Origin: Clostridiales bacterium
Lineage (GTDB): Bacteria; Bacillota; Clostridia; Lachnospirales; Lachnospiraceae
NCBI GenBank assembly: GCA_018365455.1
Contig: JAGZJZ010000007.1
Coordinates: 122,360-186,359 of the forward strand
Direction: 5' to 3'
DNA length: 64,000 bases
Within the stretch, counting starts at the first letter, position 1; every line of letters begins with the position of its first letter. Shown piece after piece: positions 52,280 to 59,478 of the stretch. Below the pieces are notes generated by a model that searched no databases, had not been told where the DNA came from, and saw only the letters and a list, made by a program, of their open reading frames with translations. The position numbers and the translations under genes are program-made.

Positions 52280-53302
52280 ATGAAAATTTTATCTGTCATA
52301 GTACCTTGTTATCAATCACAGGACTATATGGAACATTGCATAAAGACCTTGCTGACTGGGAAGGACGATGTGGAAATTCTAATTATTGACGACGGTTCAA
52401 CAGACCAAACACTATCCATTGCACAGAGATATGAAGCGGAATTTCCAGACATAGTGCGTGCGATACATCAGGAAAATAAGGGGCATGGCGGAGCTCTGAA
52501 TACAGGAATAGCCAATGCAAAAGGAATTTATCTGAAAGTTGTTGACAGCGATGACTGGGTTAATACGGATGCGCTCAAAAAGATTTTGGAAGAACTGAAA
52601 GAAATGATAGCTTCCGATGAAACAGCAGATCTGGTCGTTTCAAATTTTGTATATGAAAAACAGGGTGCCAAAAAGAAAAAGGTAATTAATTACCGCAGAT
52701 ATATGAAAACGGATAAAACCTTTACCTGGAAAGAAACAAGAGGTCTTCCGGTAACCAATTATCTGATGATGCATTCCATGATTTACCGCACTGATCTGGT
52801 GAAGAGCTGCGGATTGGTACTGCCGGAACATACTTTTTATGTGGATAATATCTATGTCTTTAATCCGCTGCCTTTTGTGCGTACGATTCGCTACCTGGAT
52901 CTGAATTTCTACCGTTATTTTATAGGCAGATCCGATCAGTCGGTTCAGGAGTCCGTAATGGTAGGACGAATGGACCAGCACTACAGGGTTACCCGTATCC
53001 TCATTGACTACATGCATAAAAAGCGGTTTATGATCAAAGAGCGTTCCCTGCGCAAAACAATGTATACAAATTTGAAGCTGGCAATGGCCATTGCAACCAT
53101 TCTGGCTATGCTTATAGATACACCGGACAGCAGAAAAGAACTAAAGCAGATTTGGAGATATTTAAAAAATCTGGACAGCAGCATGTATCGTAAGGTCCGG
53201 TTCAGTGCCATTGGTATCGGCGTAAATCTCCCCGGCAGATTGGGAAGGCAGTTTGTGCTTTGCTGTTACCATTTGCTTCAGCGGCTATATGGGTTTAATT
53301 AA
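52280..53302 (+). CDS. family 2 glycosyltransferase
   Basis: A 340-residue GT-A fold enzyme: SVIVPCYQSQDYMEHCI at the N-terminus, IIDDGSTDQT for nucleotide binding, the metal-binding DSDDW and a likely catalytic region near the middle. No membrane helix is clear, so it may act at the membrane surface on a lipid- or polymer-linked acceptor. Donor and acceptor are unknown, and no capsule or teichoic acid genes flank it. Confidence 0.87.
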   Translation: MKILSVIVPCYQSQDYMEHCIKTLLTGKDDVEILIIDDGSTDQTLSIAQRYEAEFPDIVRAIHQENKGHGGALNTGIANAKGIYLKVVDSDDWVNTDALKKILEELKEMIASDETADLVVSNFVYEKQGAKKKKVINYRRYMKTDKTFTWKETRGLPVTNYLMMHSMIYRTDLVKSCGLVLPEHTFYVDNIYVFNPLPFVRTIRYLDLNFYRYFIGRSDQSVQESVMVGRMDQHYRVTRILIDYMHKKRFMIKERSLRKTMYTNLKLAMAIATILAMLIDTPDSRKELKQIWRYLKNLDSSMYRKVRFSAIGIGVNLPGRLGRQFVLCCYHLLQRLYGFN

Positions 53303-53448
53303 TGAACGCAGTCGTGGATTGCAGTGGATTGCGGTGCAGCAGGATGGCTGCGCCGATTGACACAGCGCGGCAGCCTGAAACAGAAACAAACAATTTATTT
53401 CAAAATTCAGGTTTTATGAACCACGGGCTTGAATAATGGAGGTAAACT

Positions 53449-54156
53449 ATGAACACAAAGGGAAGTTTGAAAAGGGAAAGATTTGCAGTAGGATATAATA
53501 AATATAAGATATTCTGGATTTTTATGATGGGAGGGATTATGGGATGCATTTTGGAAACCATCTGGTGCTATTTCGCATTCGGAGAACTTTCCAGCAGAAC
53601 CAGTAATCTGTTTCTGCCATTCAGTTCCGTATGGGGACTGGGATGTGCACTATTTACTGTTTTCTTACATAGTACAAAAGAAATGAAAACATTTAATATA
53701 TTTATTAAGGGATATGTATTGGGCGGGATATTTGAATTTATCTGCGGCTACTTCTGCCAGGTGTTACTGGGTGTGACGTTTTGGGATTACTCGGGATTGC
53801 CGTTTACTCTTGGACATTATGTGAATCTAATATTCTGTATATTCTGGGGTGTGGTAGCGATCGCCTGGGCAAAATGGGTATACCCGTTTTTGTCCAGAAT
53901 GATAGAGCGGGCGCCCAGAAAAGCAGGTATTTTGGTTACTAAAGTAGCAGTGTGCTTTATGGTTGTAACAGCTGCTATATCTGGGGTGGCACTACTTCGC
54001 ATGTCAGAGCGGCAGTTAAATGTGCCCGCTAAAAATGTTGTTGAGATGAGACTGGATAAATACTTCCCGGATCATGTCATGAAGAAATATTTTCCGAAGA
54101 TGAAATATATCTCAGAACCTCATTTAAAAGGTGATGTAATGAAGTCTGATACATAA
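53449..54156 (+). CDS. CmpB-family membrane protein (paralog 3, diverged)
   Basis: 235 residues. It keeps the family pattern (GGIMGCILETIWCYFAFGEL, VWGLGCALFTVFL, VTFWDYSGLPF) but without the strict NRGF and KPFNY motifs of the other two copies, and has a sixth helix plus a 60-residue outside C-terminal tail. Putative ABC_trans_CmpB family; function unknown. RBS GGAGG. The short gap before it holds a GC-rich stretch without a recognised feature. Confidence 0.75.
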   Translation: MNTKGSLKRERFAVGYNKYKIFWIFMMGGIMGCILETIWCYFAFGELSSRTSNLFLPFSSVWGLGCALFTVFLHSTKEMKTFNIFIKGYVLGGIFEFICGYFCQVLLGVTFWDYSGLPFTLGHYVNLIFCIFWGVVAIAWAKWVYPFLSRMIERAPRKAGILVTKVAVCFMVVTAAISGVALLRMSERQLNVPAKNVVEMRLDKYFPDHVMKKYFPKMKYISEPHLKGDVMKSDT

Positions 54157-54197
54157 ATGTCTGTTTTTAAGCTTAAGCGCTTATATATTTTTATAGA

Positions 54198-54226
54198 TTG
54201 AAATTCTCCCGGATTCATATTATAAT
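54198..54226 (+). promoter_or_regulatory. promoter of the MerR-type gene
   Basis: TTGAAA (54198-54203), 17-bp spacer, TATAAT (54221-54226). Confidence 0.75.
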
Positions 54227-54237
54227 ATAAGACAAAT

Positions 54238-54254
54238 ATTAAAGTTACTTTAAT
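54238..54254 (+). promoter_or_regulatory. palindrome downstream of the MerR promoter
   Basis: ATTAAAGT-T-ACTTTAAT, a perfect 17-bp palindrome just after the predicted transcription start and before the GGGGG ribosome binding site. Likely operator. Confidence 0.65.
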
Positions 54255-54273
54255 GTATGAAGGGGGTTTTATT

Positions 54274-54717
54274 ATGGAATATAAGATAAAGCAGGTTTCA
54301 GAGATAACAGGATTGCCGGCATCTACATTGCGCTATTATGAAAAAGAGCAGTTGCTGCCCACAGTCAATAGAAATGAATCCGGTGTTCGGATTTATAATG
54401 AGAAAGACTTAGACTGGATATCAATTATTTCCTGCCTGAAAGCAACCGATATGCCAATTGCAGACATCCGCAGATTTGTAGCGCTGTGCGCCAAGGGAGA
54501 TGCAACCCTGAAAGAACGGCGTCAGCTTGTGATTGCACATAAAAGGGTAGTGGAAAAACATATAGAGGAACTGGAAAGCAATCTGGATCACATTAATTTC
54601 AAAGTGGAATATTATAATGCTGCCTGCAAACTGGGATCTGAAGCACCCCTTAAAAAGATTAAATATGTGGAATGTGATGACCAGTGTGTTGCCCGTTTGA
54701 AAACTGCAGCCAGTTAA
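54274..54717 (+). CDS. MerR-family transcriptional regulator
   Basis: 147 residues: an N-terminal MerR winged helix (YKIKQVSEITGLPASTLRYYEKEQLL, GVRIYNEKDLDWI), a dimerisation coiled coil and a short C-terminus with two Cys (ECDDQCVA). The spacing of these Cys is unlike metal sensors such as MerR, CueR or ZntR, so the effector is unclear. ATG 54274 lies after AGGGGG. Normal MerR targets have a long promoter spacer; this gene's own promoter has 17 bp, so simple repression of itself is more likely. Confidence 0.88.
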   Translation: MEYKIKQVSEITGLPASTLRYYEKEQLLPTVNRNESGVRIYNEKDLDWISIISCLKATDMPIADIRRFVALCAKGDATLKERRQLVIAHKRVVEKHIEELESNLDHINFKVEYYNAACKLGSEAPLKKIKYVECDDQCVARLKTAAS

Positions 54718-54780
54718 GGCTGCCGGAGGGAAAGAATGTAATCGGTTGAGAACACTGGTCGTTCTGGTGGTAATCGCAGA

Positions 54781-54826
54781 AAAGAAAGTTTAGAAGAGGG
54801 TGGATATCTCCATTCTCTTTCTTTAT
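54781..54826 (+). terminator. terminator-like hairpin after the MerR gene
   Basis: AAAGAAAG and CTTTCTTT arms with an inner TGGA/TCCA pair around TATC. The rest of the gap to 55015 holds a GATATC-flanked inverted region and a weak promoter (TTGACG 54914-54919, TATCAA 54936-54941). Confidence 0.5.
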
Positions 54827-55014
54827 GCGGCGGGGAACTTCAGACATAAAAGGGGTATTCTCCCGTATTCCCTGTATTAGGCAACACTTTTTTACAAAAA
54901 ACACTAGACTATTTTGACGTTTTATGAGAAAATGATATCAAGTATGGTGTTAAATATCTAACGATATCAGACACGTACATATCCAAAGAATTCATTTTTG
55001 AAAGGAGTCTTAAA

Positions 55015-55707
55015 ATGATTTATTCACATGAAGTAGAAACAATGTGTAAAGTAGCGCAAGGCGTTGCTCATGGTGCTGCTCCGATCCCAGAAGAAGCAAA
55101 ATGGGTAAAAGCAAAAGAAATTAAAGACATTTCCGGTTTAACACATGGTGTAGGCTGGTGTGCACCTCAGCAGGGAACCTGTAAATTAACATTGAATGTT
55201 AAAGAGGGCGTTATCCAGGAAGCATTAGTAGAAACAATCGGATGTTCAGGTATGACTCATTCCGCAGCAATGGCTTCCGAAATTTTACCAGGAAGAACAA
55301 TCCTTGAAGCTTTAAATACAGACTTAGTGTGTGACGCTATCAATACAGCAATGAGAGAATTATTCTTACAGATCGTATACGGAAGAACTCAGAGTGCTTT
55401 CTCAGAAGACGGACTTCCAATCGGTGCAGGACTTGAAGATTTAGGTAAAGGCTTAAGATCTCAGGTTGGTACGATGTACGGAACTCTTGCAAAAGGTCCT
55501 CGTTATCTTGAAATGACAGATGGCTATGTTACAGGTGTTGCTTTAGATGCAGATGACGAAATCATTGGTTACCAGTTCGTAAGCTTTGGTAAGATGATGG
55601 ATTTCATCAAAGCAGGTGATGACGCTAACACAGCATTTGAAAAAGCTAAAGGTCAGTATGGTAGAGTTGCAGACGCAGTGAAAATCATCGACCCAAGACA
55701 TGAATAA
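55015..55707 (+). CDS. NifU-like iron-sulfur cluster assembly scaffold protein
   Basis: A 230-residue protein whose first 130 residues resemble the IscU/NifU scaffold fold (GTCKLTLNVKEGVIQEALVE, IGCSGMTHSAAMASEIL), with Cys residues near 48, 55, 78 and 107. The C-terminal 100 residues are specific to the clostridial pair version. It is encoded 17 bp before the GGGtGRT gene, its constant partner. Fe-S cluster handling is inferred from the fold. Confidence 0.82.
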   Translation: MIYSHEVETMCKVAQGVAHGAAPIPEEAKWVKAKEIKDISGLTHGVGWCAPQQGTCKLTLNVKEGVIQEALVETIGCSGMTHSAAMASEILPGRTILEALNTDLVCDAINTAMRELFLQIVYGRTQSAFSEDGLPIGAGLEDLGKGLRSQVGTMYGTLAKGPRYLEMTDGYVTGVALDADDEIIGYQFVSFGKMMDFIKAGDDANTAFEKAKGQYGRVADAVKIIDPRHE

Positions 55708-55724
55708 TAGAGGAGGGGAAAAGA

Positions 55725-56735
55725 ATGGCTTTATTTGAATCATATGAAAGAAGAGAAAAACAAATTCTGGCTGTTTTAAAAGAGTATGGCATTAACTCTA
55801 TCGAAGAAGCAGCAGAAGTTACAAAAGCAGCAGGCTTAGATGTATATAATCAGGTTGAAGGTATTCAGCCAATCTGTTTTGAAAATGCAAAATGGGCTTA
55901 TACAGTAGGCGCAGCAATTGCAATCAAAAAAGACTGCAGAAGAGCAGCAGATGCAGCTGCAGCAATCGGTGAAGGACTTCAGTCTTTCTGTATCCCGGGA
56001 TCCGTTGCTGACCAGCGTAAAGTAGGTCTTGGACATGGTAACCTTGGTAAAATGTTACTGGAAGAAGACACAGAATGCTTCGCATTCTTAGCAGGCCATG
56101 AGTCTTTCGCAGCAGCTGAAGGCGCTATCGGTATTGCAGAAAAAGCAAACAAGGTTCGTAAAAAACCATTACGCGTTATCTTAAACGGACTTGGAAAAGA
56201 TGCAGCTCAGATCATCGCTCGTATCAACGGATTTACATACGTTGAAACAGAGATGGACTACCATAAAGGCGAAGTAAAAGAAGTATTCCGTAAAGCATAC
56301 TCTGAAGGACTTCGTGCAAAAGTTAACTGCTACGGTGCAAATGATGTAACAGAAGGTGTTGCTATCATGCACAAAGAAGCTGTTGACGTTTCCATCACAG
56401 GTAACTCTACAAACCCAACACGTTTCCAGCATCCGGTAGCTGGTACTTACAAAAAAGAATGTGTTGATCAGGGTAAGAAATACTTCTCCGTAGCATCAGG
56501 CGGTGGTACAGGACGTACACTTCACCCAGACAACATGGCAGCAGGTCCTGCTTCCTACGGTATGACTGATACTATGGGACGTATGCACTCTGATGCACAG
56601 TTCGCTGGTTCTTCTTCCGTACCTGCTCATGTTGAAATGATGGGTCTGATCGGCGCTGGTAACAATCCGATGGTTGGTATGACTGTTGCGGTTGCAGTTG
56701 CGATTGAGGAAGCTGCGAAGGCTGGGAAATTTTAA
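55725..56735 (+). CDS. GGGtGRT protein
   Basis: A 336-residue protein named for its conserved GGGTGRT motif, seen here in ASGGGTGRTLHPDNMAAGP. Other strong blocks are CIPGSVADQRKVGLGHGNLGK, SITGNSTNPTRFQHP and GAGNNPMVGMTVA. No enzyme function is assigned to this family. Its strict pairing with a NifU-like scaffold suggests an Fe-S or metal-cofactor protein. Codon usage is highly optimised (frequent AAA, GGT, CGT), as for an abundant protein. Confidence 0.9.
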   Translation: MALFESYERREKQILAVLKEYGINSIEEAAEVTKAAGLDVYNQVEGIQPICFENAKWAYTVGAAIAIKKDCRRAADAAAAIGEGLQSFCIPGSVADQRKVGLGHGNLGKMLLEEDTECFAFLAGHESFAAAEGAIGIAEKANKVRKKPLRVILNGLGKDAAQIIARINGFTYVETEMDYHKGEVKEVFRKAYSEGLRAKVNCYGANDVTEGVAIMHKEAVDVSITGNSTNPTRFQHPVAGTYKKECVDQGKKYFSVASGGGTGRTLHPDNMAAGPASYGMTDTMGRMHSDAQFAGSSSVPAHVEMMGLIGAGNNPMVGMTVAVAVAIEEAAKAGKF

Positions 56736-56763
56736 TAATCGTTAAAGATTCAAAGTTTATAAG

Positions 56764-56800
56764 AACTGCACTAACTATTCATTGTTGGTGCAGTTTTTTA
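56764..56800 (+). terminator. terminator after GGGtGRT
   Basis: AACTGCAC and GTGCAGTT arms around an AT-rich loop, followed by TTTTTT. Confidence 0.88.
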
Positions 56801-56865
56801 TTATGGCTTTAGCCAGTTGAGTTGGGGGAAGATTTTCAACAGAGAATGGAACCCCTGTGAAACAA

Positions 56866-57526
56866 AAATCCACCTGCTATGCGGGTGGTGTAACAATTGT
56901 TATAGCAAAAAATCACTTTCCGTTATAATAAGGTTGTTCAAGCTGAAATTACGTTAGGAAAGGTGATTTTCTAGTCATAAGGCAAACAGTTTATCCCGCA
57001 CAAAGAGAATGTGTAAGTATCACATAGTATTCACCCCAAAGTATCGGAGAAAAATCATATACAATTTGAATAAAGAGAGTATACCAGATATATCATCTGA
57101 TGCGAGATCATATTTATGCTGGTGAGCATACCGCTTAAAATAAGTGCATCACAATTTATGGGATACCTCAAAGGAAAAAGTGCACTAATGATATTCGATA
57201 AGCACGCAAATTTAAAATATAAATTTGGAAACAGACATTTCTGGGCAGAGGGATATTATGTGAGCACAGTGGTACTGAACGAGGCAACAATACGTAAGTA
57301 TATCCAAGAGCAGGAGAAACATGATATTGCGATGGAAAAATTAAGTGTAAAAGTATATGAGGATCCCTTTAGGGATTAGCCGGTAGTACGACACCCTTTC
57401 AAGGGTAGCGACGAGTCAAGGGCGATAAGGATTGAACTAATGTGAAAGCTAGCGTCTTTAGGTGCTGGTCGGTAACAGAGGCTTATAGCCTCAGAACAAA
57501 CCACTCATTTGAAGGGTGGTCATGAT
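56866..57526 (+). mobile_element. IS200-type insertion sequence relic
   Basis: A degenerate IS200/IS605-group element. The left end has a CCACC...GGTGG hairpin (56870-56888) and the right end an ACCAC...GTGGT hairpin (57500-57520), the foldback ends this group uses instead of inverted repeats. The transposase between them is broken. Boundaries are approximate. Confidence 0.72.
56973..57379 (+). pseudogene. tnpA: IS200-type Y1 transposase, decayed
   Basis: The first part reads SHKANSLSRTKRMCKYH then IVFTPKYRRKIIYN in one frame without a start codon. A deletion of about 20-25 codons follows, then MRDHI in a second frame where the catalytic His-hydrophobic-His should be. The rest (SIPLKISASQFMGYLKGKS ... 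GNRHFWAEGYYVSTV) lies in a third frame from 57116. The HUH metal motif is destroyed, so the protein cannot be active. Only the C-terminal third remains as an open frame. Confidence 0.85.
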
Positions 57527-57528
57527 TA

Positions 57529-58252
57529 GTGCGCCAGAGGGCGCACGTTTCTAACCGGTGCAAGTTGTGTGTTCTGCAAGCTCTGTTATCATCTTGCCAG
57601 TGAAAGTATGGTCAAGGTAATTGCCAATGAGCCTAGTAGCAAGCTTCCAATGTTTTTGGGTAATCGATTGTGTTGAAGCGAGGTAAGCCGGTGAGAAACA
57701 GGTACAAAATAGCAGTCCGTAAGATAAATTGAATCCTGTAGCAACGTTACGTTAGCCCTATAAGGGGACAAGAGGGAGTCGAGTCACTGACTTTCTGACG
57801 AAGATCATGGAAGATGTGCAGATACTGGAGTACAACAATGAAGAACCCTTAGGTGTAGAAGGAGCGGAATGTTATGAAAGTTGATGATTGAACAGAAGAG
57901 GTCTCATGGTATTATACAACCACAAGTATGTAACTGAAGATATAAGCACGCATGCGAAATTCATCAAGAAGTGGTATAAGAAATCGGAGGAGTCCAGAGT
58001 GTGCGACTTGAAAGTTACCATTTAGATTGTGATAAGAGCACTATCACATTCATTTCGTGGTATTCCTACCGCATAGTGCCCTTGTAAAGGCAACATTTGA
58101 CAAGAAGAGGAGACTGTTTAAAAGGTTCCAGTAGTTATTAACGAAAACATTTTATGCTAAAGCTCTGGCGGTAAGACGGGGGGTTACCAATAAAGGAAAC
58201 AAAACTCCCGGTTTAGACGGAGAATTATGAAAGTCTTACAAAGATAAAGTCA
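57529..58252 (+). mobile_element. group II intron relic, 5' part
   Basis: Starts at GTGCG (57529-57533), the group II 5' splice-site consensus, directly after the IS200 right end. About 600 bp of non-coding, hairpin-rich sequence follows. Then comes the beginning of an LtrA-type maturase (about 58130-58250) with the recognisable LLTKTFYAKALAVRR and TNKGNKTPGLDGEL, broken by stops. The rest of the maturase and the catalytic domains V/VI are missing; the relic stops where the IS256 relic begins. Confidence 0.68.
58130..58250 (+). pseudogene. ltrA: group II intron reverse transcriptase/maturase fragment
   Basis: Only the RT-0/RT-1 start is recognisable: KALAVRR, then NKGNKTPGLDGE, which in intact proteins reads AVRRVTTNKGKNTPGVDG and is followed by W; here that W codon is TGA. 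There are further stops upstream. A remnant only. Confidence 0.68.
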
Positions 58253-58254
58253 AT

Positions 58255-58813
58255 GAGTACGGGGTCTTTCCATAGCATTGGTGTTATACATTATTTTTCA
58301 GACCGCACTCTAAGTGTAACATACATACAATCTAAGAAAACAAAAAATAGCACGCTTTCATTGGACGATTCTGCCATTCTTGCTGTCGTTCCAGCACGCA
58401 GTCAGTGTATCAGATATGGTTTCATGAGATATCTCAAAACCATAGATAACTTCGAAAGTAGCCTCAATATCGCGCTGACGCACCCCATTGCTTACATAGA
58501 CAATACTTTGTCTTCTATACCGGAAACATTGGCAGAGCGATTAGGAATTACTTTTGGATCGAAACTTGCATCCAGGCCGCGTAGAACTTCGAAAGGAACA
58601 TCTCCATATGAAGTTTTTAATGTTTTAGAAGAATAGACGTTTTATTTTCATACTCCAAGTGCTCACTCATTTCCCCTAGCACATTGCTTCAAATATGAGG
58701 CCAAAGATATCTTTAAGGTCATCCTGTATTTCTCATACACGCGCTGGTTGATAGGGGTCTAAAATAGCTTTAACTAATAGATCTTTCTTTGCATCTCTTT
58801 TTCTTCTTGTCAT
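58255..58813 (-). pseudogene. IS256-family transposase, N-terminal half, decayed
   Basis: On the minus strand an ATG at 58813 opens MTRRKRDAKKDLLVKAILD then PYQP, the IS256 transposase N-terminus. Across frameshifts and stops one can read LKDIFGLIFEAM, GEMSEHLEYENK, SYGDVPFEV, ASFDPKVIPNRSANVSGIED, VLERQQEWQNRPMKA. The catalytic C-terminal half is missing. A plus-strand open frame at 58253-58636 is only the antisense of this relic. Confidence 0.82.
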
Positions 58814-58883
58814 TGTACTATATCACCTTTCTTTGAATAGTTTATCACATCTTGACAAGAAAGCAGAGTATGAAGTTTAATTT

Positions 58884-58911
58884 GAACTTACACACTCTGT
58901 TTTACACTCCC
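58884..58911. repeat. terminal inverted repeat of the IS256 relic
   Basis: On the minus strand GGAGTGTAAAACAGAGTGTG, resembling IS256-group ends, about 75 bp before the transposase start. The other end is lost. Confidence 0.5.
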
Positions 58912-59039
58912 ACGGTACGAAATCTCATTTAATCGAATTAATCAGCACCCAGTTCTTCTTGTTATGTGCTGTTGGAATAGTATATATAATTACAACTCAT
59001 GAGCGCATAACCAAAGCTTTATAAAGCGATTAAAAAGCT

Positions 59040-59300
59040 AAACAAATCAGCGGATGGTTTATATCAGGAAGAACATTCCACGGCATCACCAGCCTTTTCC
59101 TTTGCTTTACGTTTTGCTTCCATATCTGCAAATATATTTATGAGTCGTCTTAATACTGGATTCTAAGTTATATCACTATAGTCAAAATATCAACACCGGA
59201 AGTTAACAGGTTCATGGCTACGGAGTGTCTAAATGTATGGAGAAATACGTTTTTTCTAATATTCTGAGAGAAATATTTGTTGATTTTGCATCGGTTGACA
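59040..59300 (-). pseudogene. tyrosine recombinase C-terminal relic
   Basis: Across stops and frameshifts the minus strand reads RISPYI then LRSHE / AMNLLTSGVDILTIV and, further on, QIW or DMEAKRKAKEKAGDA. This is the HxFRH...Y end of phage/ICE-type XerD-like integrases, followed by their usual DMEAKRKAxEKAG tail. It is the last relic before the AT-rich island. The remaining 58.92-59.04 and 59.30-59.36 kb show no recognisable gene. Confidence 0.65.
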
Positions 59301-59361
59301 CTGCTACACTCCGCTAGATGTATAAAACAGCATTCTAAGTCAAGAAATAAAAAAATGATAA

Positions 59362-59370
59362 TGCTATAAT
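59362..59370 (+). promoter_or_regulatory. extended -10 before the ABC exporter
   Basis: TGCTATAAT with no good -35. It would give a leader of about 105 nt containing two tiny reading frames. Confidence 0.4.
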
Positions 59371-59397
59371 TTACAACAAGCTAAAAGAAAGGAGAAA

Positions 59398-59418
59398 ATG
59401 AATAAGTTATTACTATAA
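59398..59418 (+). CDS. possible six-residue leader peptide MNKLLL
   Basis: ATG AAT AAG TTA TTA CTA TAA, preceded at ideal spacing by AAAGGAGAAA. Its three leucine codons end 60 bp before the first exporter gene. Such mini-ORFs precede several antibiotic-responsive resistance genes, where ribosome stalling regulates the next gene. A second mini-frame, MPFIDTF (59440-59463), follows without a clear RBS. Whether either is translated is unknown. Confidence 0.35.
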   Translation: MNKLLL

Positions 59419-59478
59419 GAAAGAGAGTAAGAAAAAAACATGCCGTTTATCGATACATTTTGAAATGGAGGTTATATT

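Noticed and set aside
57116..57379. 87-codon open frame as an intact gene
   Set aside because: It is the C-terminal third of a broken IS200-type transposase; the ATG is an internal Met codon.
58253..58636. 127-codon plus-strand open frame
   Set aside because: It is antisense to a decayed IS256 transposase whose motifs read clearly on the minus strand; no RBS.
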